From a virus: DNA of 40,479 bases. The DNA is taken from the IMG/VR virus record IMGVR_UViG_3300036768_001087, positions 1-40,479 of that record; one strand, 5' to 3'. The notes under the pieces are model-generated. The model was not told the origin of the DNA. It did not search any database and saw only the letters and a list, made by a program, of their open reading frames with translations. This document shows, piece by piece, positions 23,739-30,849 of this stretch (the stretch's first letter is position 1; each line of letters begins with the position of its first letter). Position numbers and translations under genes: made by a program.

Positions 23739-24558
23739 AAAAAAACGAGGGTCCGATCGGGATCTCGACCTCGTTCGTCTTTCCGCAGGAAGGGCACTCG
23801 AAGTCCTGCTCCATGTCGACGCCCGGGGCGATCTTGTCCATGTACGCCCTCCAGGCACGAGAGTCCTGGGCCGGAAGGTTCTCGATCGCCCTCGGTAGCT
23901 CAGATCGATCCTTCAGGCCGGCCATTGAGGTCGCCTGGGCCAGCAGCCTCATCGTGACGCCCTGTTCACGACCGGTCTTCTTCCGCAGCGCCTCCATGTC
24001 ACGGTCGAGCTTGTTCACCGTGTAGGCGTCCATGAGCTTGAACCTGACCTCACGGCCGTTACTCGGAAGCTTGAACGAGAACTCATTTGTGCCAGGGCCC
24101 CCGACCGGCTCGACGTCAAGAGTCTTCAGGGTAAGCTTCGAGAGGTCAAAGTCGTAGTCGCTCTCCTCACCGCAGTCTGGGCAGGTCACCCGGGCGTTGT
24201 AGATCGGACCGTAGGCCGACACCCTGATCGAGACGAGGACGGCGTTCCTGTCGCCGACCAACATCGTGTCAGGATCGACAGTCCGGTTCGTGATGCACGC
24301 CTTCATGAGCTCCGTCAGGACGATGCCCTTCTTGATGAGAGCGGGTGAGGCGAGGATGTTCTCCTCCTTCGCCGTCACGGCCTTGATGTCCACCGTCTCA
24401 CAGAGATAGAGCGGCGACTCGGGCGGATAGACGATGCCCCTCGACGGAAGCTTGACGGAGCTAACCGGCGGGGCGTACTCATCGTCTGCCGGATGGGGGA
24501 CGGAAGCCTGATTCCTTGGGTCCGTCGCCTTCCACATGTCTTTGACAGTCTGGTTCAT
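23722..24558 (-). CDS. T4 gp26-like baseplate hub / tail assembly chaperone
   Basis: A 278-residue protein of the T4 baseplate (gp26-like) family: LPSRGIVYPP (37-46), a TAKEENILASPALIKKG segment (62-78), then VGDRNAVLVSIRVSAYG (101-117). Two CxxC pairs (Cys126/Cys129 in CPDCG and Cys255/Cys258 in CPSCG) probably bind zinc. Proteins of this type assist hub and tape-measure assembly. The frame ends SFFWPSED-stop, seven codons after a run of seven T, and a second frame continues downstream. The ATG at 24558 has a GAAAGAG site, preceded by a small hairpin. The gene opens the tail operon after a terminator. Confidence 0.8.
   Translation of the reverse strand: MNQTVKDMWKATDPRNQASVPHPADDEYAPPVSSVKLPSRGIVYPPESPLYLCETVDIKAVTAKEENILASPALIKKGIVLTELMKACITNRTVDPDTMLVGDRNAVLVSIRVSAYGPIYNARVTCPDCGEESDYDFDLSKLTLKTLDVEPVGGPGTNEFSFKLPSNGREVRFKLMDAYTVNKLDRDMEALRKKTGREQGVTMRLLAQATSMAGLKDRSELPRAIENLPAQDSRAWRAYMDKIAPGVDMEQDFECPSCGKTNEVEIPIGPSFFWPSED
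23739..23745 (-). promoter_or_regulatory. Candidate T7 slippery site for programmed frameshifting
   Basis: In the coding direction the zero frame reads TCG TTT TTT TGG CCT. Skipping one T (+1), or slipping back two, moves ribosomes into the frame of the 76-residue extension (FF-GLPRIDD). Homopolymer T runs are permissive for slippage. The zero-frame stop follows 15 nt after the run. Its location, one gene before the tape measure, is where tailed phages place this recoding event. Confidence 0.65.
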
Positions 24559-24572
24559 CTAGAGCTCTTTCC

Positions 24573-24589
24573 GCCGCAAACCAAGCGGC
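24573..24589 (-). promoter_or_regulatory. Hairpin next to the gp26-like gene ribosome site
   Basis: GCCGC-7 nt-GCGGC forms a short stem directly 5' of the GGCGGAAAGAG ribosome-binding region of the gp26-like gene. It could stabilise the 5' end of the tail operon message or position the SD. The evidence is the inverted repeat only. Confidence 0.35.
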
Positions 24590-24607
24590 TTTGAGTAGAT
24601 AGCCCCT

Positions 24608-24673
24608 TCGGGTGGAATGGATCTTGTGCGGTTCCCGGGCGATTCGATCCCTACAGTGATTACGGCCACCCGA
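24608..24673. other. Nested inverted repeats in the tail-operon leader (structured element)
   Basis: An outer perfect 8-bp pair, TCGGGTGG (24608-24615) with CCACCCGA (24666-24673), encloses an inner 5-bp pair, GGATC (24619-24623) with GATCC (24646-24650). It lies in the 182-bp non-coding gap 24559-24740, between the terminator and the gp26-like gene. It superficially resembles a tRNA acceptor and T-arm but cannot fold as one. It may be a structured leader RNA or a protein/DNA binding site. Confidence 0.4.
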
Positions 24674-24682
24674 TGAAGCATG

Positions 24683-24714
24683 AAAAAGAAAAAGGGAGGG
24701 GGTGATCCCCTCCC
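24683..24714 (-). terminator. Rho-independent terminator after the holin-like gene
   Basis: The stem GGGAGGGG / CCCCTCCC (8 bp, 5-nt loop) is followed in the minus-strand transcript by TTTTTCTTTTT. It starts about 25 bp after the stop of the holin-like gene. This is the clearest intrinsic terminator in the window, and it separates the tube/lysis block from the tail operon downstream. Confidence 0.88.
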
Positions 24715-24740
24715 CTCATCCTCTATCTCTTTGCCTGGGT

Positions 24741-24935
24741 TTAGGCAGGCAGCTGCCCAGAGACCGAGGTCGCGGTCTTACCACCGAAGAACGAGCCGAC
24801 GATCGTCATGATCCAACCGATGACCTCCGAATAGGTCGAGCCCTCCACGATGAGGCCCTGGCTGACGGCAATGCCAGCGAGCGCAACTACAACTGCAGCC
24901 CAAAAAGTTGGCTTCTTAAGAACGTCCGTGTTCAT
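24741..24935 (-). CDS. Putative holin (two membrane segments)
   Basis: A 64-residue protein with two hydrophobic segments: about 11-30 (FWAAVVVALAGIAVSQGLIV) and 36-51 (SEVIGWIMTIVGSFFG), joined by a short polar turn (EGST), with Lys7/Lys8 before the first and Lys53 after the second. This size and topology fit a small class II-type holin or an antiholin, which opens or gates the inner membrane for lysis. No endolysin is visible in the window. The ATG at 24935 follows a GGAGGGATAAAG site, with a GC-rich hairpin (24950-24963) just upstream. A strong terminator ends the gene. Confidence 0.65.
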   Translation of the reverse strand: MNTDVLKKPTFWAAVVVALAGIAVSQGLIVEGSTYSEVIGWIMTIVGSFFGGKTATSVSGQLPA

Positions 24936-24978
24936 CTTTATCCCTCCGAGCCGCGCCGGCGGCCTTAACTGATGATAG

Positions 24979-25215
24979 TTAGGGGAGGTCCAAAGAAGGA
25001 TATAGCGCAGACATCAGTTCTGAGGCTGCCCTGTGGACCTCTGGGTAGGTCAGATAGCTGTCAGTCAAGACCCAACCGGCGATCATGTAGGCCTGGGATG
25101 TATCAGTCAAGGCCTTCTCCAGGGCCTCATCCAATCTGAGCCAGAGCTCATCCTCCTCATAATGGGAGGATGGGGAGCATCGATATGGATCATCTCCGAT
25201 CATCCTGTGACCCAT
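24979..25215 (-). CDS. Small hypothetical protein
   Basis: A 78-residue, acidic, mostly helical protein (YEEDELWLRLDEALEKALTD, then AYMIAGWVLTDSYL). I do not recognise it, and there is no signal peptide or confident membrane segment. The start at ATG 25215 is uncertain; a second ATG four codons in (MIGDD) is possible. It lies between the HicB-like protein and the holin-like protein in a run of short genes. Confidence 0.6.
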   Translation of the reverse strand: MGHRMIGDDPYRCSPSSHYEEDELWLRLDEALEKALTDTSQAYMIAGWVLTDSYLTYPEVHRAASELMSALYPSLDLP

Positions 25216-25258
25216 CGCTCATCTCACGCGAAGATCGACCGAGGCCCAACCCTCCACA

Positions 25259-25741
25259 TCAATCAGAAACCTTAAGTGGCTCGGGCGGCACATACCCGTA
25301 CGTATCGAAGCTGACATCTACCTTGAACACGCCGGAGCGGGTCTCGATCCAATAGTCTCCGCTGACAAGCGCCGTCCTTCTCGGCCCCTCGCTGAACCCG
25401 TCCAGGTCAACCAGATCAAGGTAACTTCCCTGACCGCTCTCCCGCATCTTCAATAACCTCTGGTAGGTCGGCCAATCCTCAGACTCAGCTGCCCGAACTC
25501 CGAGGCGAGCGGGGTGGACGACCCTCTTCCGTCGCAATTCAGATCCAGCGTCATCGATCGAAAGATCGTTGATCGAGGACTCGATCACCAGCCGTATCGC
25601 CTCCTCGAGGAGAGCCACGGCGTGATCGGGATGGTCCCCCTGGGTCAGCACATCCACCTGCGGACACCAGACGATCCAGCAGTCAGGGATACTCTTTGAT
25701 TCGAACAGGAGAGCCTCTAGACCTCCGCAGATCCTTCTCAT
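25259..25741 (-). CDS. Protein with HicB-like N-terminal domain
   Basis: A 160-residue protein. Residues about 20-58 (CWIVWCPQVDVLTQGDHPDH, then AVALLEEAIRLVIE) follow the HicB antitoxin partial RNase H fold pattern (WxxxCPxLxVxTQGDxxxxAxxxxxEAI). The remaining 100 residues are unassigned, with a strand-rich end (YWIETRSGVFKVDVSF). No HicA-like toxin (short dsRBD-like ORF) lies beside it. It may be an orphan regulator or a structurally related phage protein. The ATG at 25739-25741 has AAGGAG 11 nt upstream. Confidence 0.6.
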   Translation of the reverse strand: MRRICGGLEALLFESKSIPDCWIVWCPQVDVLTQGDHPDHAVALLEEAIRLVIESSINDLSIDDAGSELRRKRVVHPARLGVRAAESEDWPTYQRLLKMRESGQGSYLDLVDLDGFSEGPRRTALVSGDYWIETRSGVFKVDVSFDTYGYVPPEPLKVSD

Positions 25742-25755
25742 GGTGCGGTCACTCC

Positions 25756-26091
25756 TTAGGGATTGCAGAGTTCAAACTGAGCGTCATCGCCGCCGGCTGT
25801 CTTACAGAACATCGTCCTCCTTCCATTCTTGCAGAGGCCGGGTGGATAGCCGCACTCGTGACTTGGAGGCATGCCCTTAAGGAGGGCGTGACAGCAGGCC
25901 GCCTTCGTCCCGTCGTCAGACCCAGGGACAGAGGCATCGACTACGGCGTCCGGACAGGTGCCGAAGACACCGTCCCCATCGGGCCGGGAGACATCGCCGT
26001 CGATAAGAACTTCAGGATGGACGTTCGGGCCACCTTCGCGAAGATTATCTCCGCAGGCGGAGAGCAAAGCGACGATGAGGACGATCCGCAT
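25756..26091 (-). CDS. Cys-rich secreted lipoprotein
   Basis: A 111-residue protein with a lipoprotein signal peptide: MRIVLIVALLSAC, lipobox LLSAC, with Cys13 as the lipidated residue. The mature part (about 99 residues) is acidic and disordered at first (GDVSRPDGDG, VVDASVPGSDDG), then Cys-rich (ACCHALLKG, GYPPGLCKNG, MFCKTAGG). It could be an outer spanin-like or superinfection-exclusion lipoprotein, or an acquired host protein; nothing decides between these. The start is MRIVL at 26091. An ATG at 26100 (MWDM) is possible, and neither has a strong SD. A terminator-like hairpin precedes it. Confidence 0.65.
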   Translation of the reverse strand: MRIVLIVALLSACGDNLREGGPNVHPEVLIDGDVSRPDGDGVFGTCPDAVVDASVPGSDDGTKAACCHALLKGMPPSHECGYPPGLCKNGRRTMFCKTAGGDDAQFELCNP

Positions 26092-26116
26092 GTCCCACAT
26101 CTTATAACAGAGGAAA

Positions 26117-26146
26117 GGGGTTCGAGCGATGCGCTGCTCGAACCCC
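26117..26146 (-). terminator. Terminator-like hairpin after the tail tube gene
   Basis: A perfect 11-bp stem, GGGGTTCGAGC / GCTCGAACCCC, with an 8-nt loop is followed in the transcript by TTTCCTCTG. It lies 29 bp after the tube protein stop. The plus-strand run of ten C beside it extends the GC block. It probably ends or attenuates the tube transcript before the lipoprotein gene. Confidence 0.7.
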
Positions 26147-26174
26147 CCCCCCAAGCGAGAAGTCCTCTGACGTC

Positions 26175-26663
26175 TCAGAATAGGTGTATGGCCGAGTCGT
26201 ACCTGACCACCAACGAGACCTCGGCGTTATCCGAGGAGGCGTAGTCGAGCTCGCCCATGTTGGTATCCTGGACCCAGGCGCCCTTGATAGCCCACTGTTC
26301 GATGACGGCGCCCTGCGGATCCAACATCTTCAGCGAGAAGTCCCTCTTGTACATCGTGGCGTATCCGCTACGGCCGGTGATCACCTCGTAGCAGAGCCGG
26401 ACCCACTGCATGACCTTCTGGGCAGCCGAAGGAGCGATCGGGTCCTGGAGGGTGATGTTCAGCGGCGAGTAGGCCATCTTACCGGCCACATACCGCTTGG
26501 TGTTGATGTAATCGATGACGGTCTCCTCGAACGTCATCTGCGGACGGGCCCCCGTCTTTAAGGTAAACGCGTCGATGCCGTCGATCTCCATGGTCCAGCG
26601 GAACTTCCGCTTGGGCTCATAGGTGTTCGCCAGCATCTGGTTGGTCTCGAGGATCTCGGCCAT
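26175..26663 (-). CDS. Tail tube protein, T4 gp19-like
   Basis: A 162-residue protein that should polymerise into the inner tail tube. It matches the gp19 pattern: an N-terminal MLANTYEPKRKFRWTMEIDG segment, ARPQMTFEETVIDYINTKRY, the SPLNITLQDPIAPSAAQK segment, then LKMLDPQGAVIEQW and a final VSLVVRYD strand. The length is that of T4 gp19 (163). The ATG at 26663 has AGGAG 10 nt upstream. It is separated from the sheath gene by fibre and acidic-protein genes, unlike T4, where genes 18 and 19 are adjacent. The 99-bp gap before it holds only weak inverted repeats. Confidence 0.92.
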   Translation of the reverse strand: MAEILETNQMLANTYEPKRKFRWTMEIDGIDAFTLKTGARPQMTFEETVIDYINTKRYVAGKMAYSPLNITLQDPIAPSAAQKVMQWVRLCYEVITGRSGYATMYKRDFSLKMLDPQGAVIEQWAIKGAWVQDTNMGELDYASSDNAEVSLVVRYDSAIHLF

Positions 26664-26762
26664 CTGTGTGGTCTCCTGGACTTATGATTGCGACAGTCTC
26701 ATCTGCAGCATTCGGAGAGTACCTAGAGGCGGCGACAGATTGTCGGCTTTCACCCAACAATC

Positions 26763-28187
26763 TCAGGCGTACTCTTCGACGATGACGATGCCCGGCGTCC
26801 CAGCGCCGCCGGCGAGTGCGGTACCATTCGTCGAACATGCACCGGCCCCTCCGGCCCCATATCCAGAACCTGCGAAAACACTGTTTATCTTGGCCCGCCC
26901 TCCGCCTCCAAATGGAGATGATCCGCCGTTGCCACCCAGCGCAGTCGATGAGTTCAATCGAAGACCTCCCACGCCCGGTTGGCCAACATGCGTGATGTCT
27001 ACGCTCACTATCGCCGCGGTTCCGCCAGCTCCGCCATCCACAGTTGCAAAGCTAGACCCTGCAAGCATACCGACGCCGCCGTCACCGCCTCCGACTCCGT
27101 ACGACGTGCCCTGGATAATGATGGAAGTACTTCCCCCTGACCCCCCGTTCCCACCGCTGTTGGTACCGCCCACACCTGACGATCCGATCGTGACAGCTCC
27201 GCCGGTAATCGCCACGCCCGGATCGATCCATGTCTCAAGATATCCGCCTGCCCCGCCACCGCCGCCAGCCGCCGCTACTGAAGCACCACCGCTGATACCT
27301 CCACCGCCGCCACCACCACCCACAAGCCTAATTCGGACGGCTCGGGTACCCTGCGTAGGCGTATAAGTCCCTCCTGCAGTAAAGACCTGATGGCCGATCT
27401 TGAGTCGGCCTGCGGAACCGGCGACCTGGTAGGCCGAACCAGTGAAAGCCACCCCAATGAAGGTCGACCCGGTGAAACCCGACCCAGTGATCGAACCCCG
27501 AACATCGACGCTCCCTGTCACCTGGATGATCGGACCGCTGAATCTCGTGACACCATCCTTCTGGATGACGATGTCTGCAGAACCGCCGTCATCGACATTT
27601 CCGGCCGCTAGATGGAGGGAACCAGTCGCAAGGATGATGGTATCGCCGGCCTGCGTCCCGACCTGATATTGATTCGCCGAACCGGCAACTGCAACGTACC
27701 CATCAGGAACACCCTGTGATCTCCCGATCGCATATGAACCGTATGAGCCCTGGGTGTTCACCATCATGCTAGCATACGGCGCGCCCATTCCGCCTGCTGC
27801 GACATACAAGCCGGCCTTACCGGCCGCCGAGCCTGTGATGTAGACATTCCCACGGATCTGGTGCTGGTCGGTCGTATTGCTGTCGCCAAGAACGGCTCCA
27901 CCAGCTATGAAAAGGTTACCACCTACGTTGGCATCACGAGCAACGGTGATATCTAACGTACCGGTGATAGACCCTGAAACGAGTATCCCGTTGACGTTAT
28001 GTCCGGCCAAAGCCCAGACGGTTCCTCCGTTCTGATTGACCCAAACCCGGCCGTCTTGTGAACGAATAATTGATCCTGACGGTTCAGTGACCACGCCGTT
28101 CGGATTGCTTATGGTCACCGCTGAGATGGTATACTCCATCGAGCCGGTGACGAGACGGATCTTCTCTACTCTAAGGTCAGATGGCAT
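26763..28187 (-). CDS. Tail fibre/adhesin with Gly-rich C-terminal domain
   Basis: A 474-residue structural protein. The first 300 residues are repetitive and beta-rich (repeated ITGS/VTGS/FTGS motifs such as SGSITGTLDI and VRGSITGSGFTGS), as in trimeric fibre shafts. From about residue 300, strings of Gly occur (LVGGGGGGGG, AAAGGGGGAGG) and the protein ends APGIVIVEEY-like (TPGIVIVEEYA). That Gly-rich tip is typical of phage receptor-binding proteins. It overlaps the preceding fibre gene as TGATG, so the two probably form one fibre. Such Gly-rich tips usually vary between relatives. Confidence 0.85.
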   Translation of the reverse strand: MPSDLRVEKIRLVTGSMEYTISAVTISNPNGVVTEPSGSIIRSQDGRVWVNQNGGTVWALAGHNVNGILVSGSITGTLDITVARDANVGGNLFIAGGAVLGDSNTTDQHQIRGNVYITGSAAGKAGLYVAAGGMGAPYASMMVNTQGSYGSYAIGRSQGVPDGYVAVAGSANQYQVGTQAGDTIILATGSLHLAAGNVDDGGSADIVIQKDGVTRFSGPIIQVTGSVDVRGSITGSGFTGSTFIGVAFTGSAYQVAGSAGRLKIGHQVFTAGGTYTPTQGTRAVRIRLVGGGGGGGGISGGASVAAAGGGGGAGGYLETWIDPGVAITGGAVTIGSSGVGGTNSGGNGGSGGSTSIIIQGTSYGVGGGDGGVGMLAGSSFATVDGGAGGTAAIVSVDITHVGQPGVGGLRLNSSTALGGNGGSSPFGGGGRAKINSVFAGSGYGAGGAGACSTNGTALAGGAGTPGIVIVEEYA

Positions 28188-29602
28188 CAGAGGTTACCAG
28201 AGACTGTGATGGCGACGATACCTACGTTTGCGCTGTCGCTAGCATTGTTCTTTGAGACCCTCATCCTGACGATTAGCTCGGCGGGCTTGCTTGAGTTATA
28301 GACGATGGTCCATGTCCTCCGTGCAGACGTCCCTGTGGGCTGCTCATCCTGGGCCACGACCATCGGTGCAGATCTATCGCTCAGCGACGCGCTGACGTCG
28401 AGCCGACACGCGTATTGTCCAGTGTAGATGCGAACGACCCGGGTATCGGTGTCAGCCGGGACCCGAAACATGAACCCCCAGTTCAAGTGGCCCGGTGAGG
28501 TAGTCGACATGAACATCCTTGATCCAAGGTTAGACGAGATGACCGCGTTTCCGATCGTGTCACCCGAGTCAGCTGTGATCGGAGGGTTCTGTGAAGAGAA
28601 CGTCGCCAGGGTGGTCCCGACCCCTCCATGCACCGGCTCGAGACTATCAGCAAGCCATCCGCCTGTCGCCTTTGCCCAGAGGTTCCCTGCAGAGTAAGCC
28701 TTAGGCCTTGCAGAAGAGATCGGGACGATCCAATCAATGTTTCCTTCCTGAGAGACATTCTTCTCACTTGGGTTACTACCCGCGACGCTTATCTGCAGCG
28801 TCCCGGTTGGAACCGACGGAAAATTCCCAAGGACAGGTCCCAACCCACCTGAGATGGCCAGGAAGTCAAGCCTCTCGCCGCTGACAAACGGAGCGGTACT
28901 CACTACCTGGAAGCTTGCCGCGCCCTTGTTCTGGATTCGATAGACCGACGAGCTGGATCCTGTGGTATTCGTGACGAAGACATAGTATTGGGGACCGGCG
29001 AACGGGAACGGCAGGAAGGCCGTGAGGATGTTTCCCTCGGTCCCATTGGCAATCTGACTCCAGGCCTGGCTTGAGGACATCCACGTTAGAAGAGTGGCGT
29101 TGATCGTCCCAGAGAGATTGTTGATCGACGCGGTGATCGCCGTCTGGGCCGCCACAAACGTCGGGGCTGCAGAGAGTGGGTTCCCGACCGTGCCGTCGCC
29201 GCTGAGGGTGCTGTTGTGGCTGACCGCGCTGAGGTAACTCAATGAGTTGAACCGACCGTCGACCGAACCGGAGAGGTTCTTGACCCTTGCATCAAGGGTC
29301 GCCGAGAGGAGGGTGGCTGAGAGGGGGCTGTTCGCAGTTCCGTTACCAGAGATCGTGACGTTGTCGACCTCAACCGTGGAGAGCCCGCCACCGCCGCCCC
29401 CTGATCCGGTCACAGTGAACCACCCGTCCACCCCGAGGACCCGCCCACGGTCAGAGGCCTTCGGGGCGGGGACGTCCCCTCGACGGCCGATCCCGAAGAT
29501 GGTCCGGTAGCCGAGCTCCTCCCTCTCGTTTCTAAGGCGGTTCTCAAGGTCGACGACCATCTTCTTGATCGCGTCGAGCTCCCTCTGGATGAACGGCTTC
29601 AC
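28187..29602 (-). CDS. Tail fibre protein, proximal
   Basis: A 471-residue structural protein. A basic coiled-coil N-terminus (FIQRELDAIKKMVVDLENRL, about 4-23) is suitable for attachment to the baseplate. A Gly-rich hinge follows (TGSGGGGGGLS, about 66-76). Then come repeated LSGTLD/SGNGTANSPLSAT-type elements (about 85-150: NVTISGNGTANSPLSA and NSTLSGDGTVGNPLSA), and beta-rich domains after that. The repeated SGxGTxxxPLSA element is characteristic of phage fibre shafts. The start is GTG at 29602. It precedes the Gly-rich adhesin in the transcript. Confidence 0.8.
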   Translation of the reverse strand: MKPFIQRELDAIKKMVVDLENRLRNEREELGYRTIFGIGRRGDVPAPKASDRGRVLGVDGWFTVTGSGGGGGGLSTVEVDNVTISGNGTANSPLSATLLSATLDARVKNLSGSVDGRFNSLSYLSAVSHNSTLSGDGTVGNPLSAAPTFVAAQTAITASINNLSGTINATLLTWMSSSQAWSQIANGTEGNILTAFLPFPFAGPQYYVFVTNTTGSSSSVYRIQNKGAASFQVVSTAPFVSGERLDFLAISGGLGPVLGNFPSVPTGTLQISVAGSNPSEKNVSQEGNIDWIVPISSARPKAYSAGNLWAKATGGWLADSLEPVHGGVGTTLATFSSQNPPITADSGDTIGNAVISSNLGSRMFMSTTSPGHLNWGFMFRVPADTDTRVVRIYTGQYACRLDVSASLSDRSAPMVVAQDEQPTGTSARRTWTIVYNSSKPAELIVRMRVSKNNASDSANVGIVAITVSGNL

Positions 29603-29623
29603 CGATCTCTACCTAAGAAACAT

Positions 29624-29656
29624 CGGGCGGTATCCTATCTCCTAAGATACCGCCCG
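29624..29656 (-). terminator. Strong 11-bp hairpin between the acidic protein gene and the fibre gene
   Basis: CGGGCGGTATC pairs perfectly with GATACCGCCCG across 11 nt in the 76-bp gap after the acidic AT-hook-like gene. In the transcript, GATGTTTCTTAG follows, which is not a true U-tract. It is a likely terminator or RNA processing/stability element before the fibre operon. Confidence 0.6.
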
Positions 29657-29678
29657 TCTAGGTTGATCTTAGACGATC

Positions 29679-30164
29679 TCAGCGTTTTTCACGCGGCTTG
29701 GCAAGAGCCCGGGCGGCCCTAGCGAAGGCCGACTCACCGAGGGCAGACCGATACCTACCGACCCCCTCCTCTTTAGTGTCGTCGTCCTCCTTCTCGTCGA
29801 CGTCCTTCTTCTTACCGTCGATGGACCCCTTCTTGTTCTTTGATCCAGGTGGACGACCGGGCCCTCTCCTCGGAGCAGGCTCCTCATCCTCATCATCTTC
29901 GTCGAAGTCGAGGTCCATGTCGCCGTCATCTACGGAGACGTCCATGTCACCTGCACCGTCGACATCATCGTCGTCGTCGAAGTCAAGGTCACGTACGGAG
30001 TCCATGTCGATGTCATCGTCGTCCATGTCACCGTCACCGTCCCACTCCAGCGAGGCCGCCAGGATCCGCAGGAGGGACTCGGCATGGTCACGTGGGATAG
30101 TGACCGTGACCGTGGATCCCTCGGTCGACTCCCAAATCTGTTCCCAGACGTTCTTACGCGCCAT
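29679..30164 (-). CDS. Acidic protein with AT-hook-like motif
   Basis: A 161-residue protein. A short folded N-terminus (VWEQIWESTEGSTVTVTIPRD, about 4-25) leads into an Asp/Glu-dominated low-complexity region (about 40-95, many DD/DMD repeats). Then comes a basic PRRGPGRPPGSKNKKG segment with the GRP core of AT-hooks, and a Lys/Asp/Glu linker. The C-terminus is basic and Ala-rich (AFARAARALAKPREKR). Acidic virion or scaffold-like proteins and DNA mimics are possible; I cannot choose. The ATG at 30164 (GAGGA 8 nt upstream) is preferred over longer Arg-rich readings. Confidence 0.7.
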   Translation of the reverse strand: MARKNVWEQIWESTEGSTVTVTIPRDHAESLLRILAASLEWDGDGDMDDDDIDMDSVRDLDFDDDDDVDGAGDMDVSVDDGDMDLDFDEDDEDEEPAPRRGPGRPPGSKNKKGSIDGKKKDVDEKEDDDTKEEGVGRYRSALGESAFARAARALAKPREKR

Positions 30165-30165
30165 G

Positions 30166-30849
30166 TTAAAAGTCCTCGTCTTCGTATCCGCCGTCATCCT
30201 CATCGAAACTATCGAGGTCCGGCGTCGCCTCAAATTTAGGTAGGGTCAGCTCACCGCCAGTCCTCATCGCCCGGCTGATCTCCCGGATGACATCATCGAT
30301 CCAGTCCTGAAGGTCATCATCCCGAGTCCTGACGTTCTCAAGCGCCCTCTGGAGGGCTCCAAGGGTCGCCTTATCCGCGATCACAGTGCCGACCGTCTTT
30401 CCGCCTCGGAGGGCCGGGCTCGGCTTGGCAGGCTGCGCCGTGAACGGAACCTCCTTCTCCGGCTCCTTCTCTGGCTTAGGCGGAGGCTCAGGCTCGTCGT
30501 CCGGCTCCTCAGGGGTCGGATCGTCGTAATCCATGTCTGGACCGAGGTCGTCCTCGTCGTCGTCGACGTCCTCGTCGTCCCCACTGTCCTCGTCATCCTC
30601 GATATCATCGGGCTCGTCCGAGAACTCACCGAGGTCATCCTCGTCGTCCGGCTCCTCAGGGGTCAGATCGTCGTGATCCGTATCCGGGTCGAGGTCATCC
30701 TCGTCGTCATCCCCATCGTCTGGCTGGGCTCCGTCGGTGTGCCTGAAAGGACTTCCCTGCTTGAAGGGACTCCTCTTCTTAGAAAGAGGGGAGGTCGGAC
30801 CTCCCAGGATCCCGGCCTCGATAAGGTTATAGAGCCTAATGAGCTTCAC
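30166..30849 (-). CDS. Strongly acidic protein with MKLIRLYNLIE leader
   Basis: A 227-residue protein. The N-terminal leader MKLIRLYNLIEAG resembles those of the next two upstream proteins. Residues about 40-120 are almost entirely Asp/Glu/Pro, with an internal duplication (DPDTDHDDLTPEEPDDE and GPDMDYDDPTPEEPDDE). A Pro/Lys linker follows, then a helical domain (about 150-205, ATLGALQRALENVRTRDDDL). The C-terminus is acidic. Function is unknown. The start is GTG, overlapping the upstream gene by 14 bp, with AGGAGG upstream. Confidence 0.75.
   Translation of the reverse strand: MKLIRLYNLIEAGILGGPTSPLSKKRSPFKQGSPFRHTDGAQPDDGDDDEDDLDPDTDHDDLTPEEPDDEDDLGEFSDEPDDIEDDEDSGDDEDVDDDEDDLGPDMDYDDPTPEEPDDEPEPPPKPEKEPEKEVPFTAQPAKPSPALRGGKTVGTVIADKATLGALQRALENVRTRDDDLQDWIDDVIREISRAMRTGGELTLPKFEATPDLDSFDEDDGGYEDEDF

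Noticed and set aside
24608-24673. tRNA-like sequence (GGGTGG...CCACCC ends and a GATTCGATCCC T-arm-like segment)
   Set aside because: The T-arm-like segment is not next to the 3' acceptor arm on either strand, and no D-arm or anticodon arm with correct spacing forms. I describe it as nested inverted repeats instead.
26143-26152. Run of ten C considered as a recoding or phase-variation tract
   Set aside because: It lies outside any gene, after the tail tube stop and in the foot of a terminator hairpin. It could still be a homopolymer length error but alters no protein.
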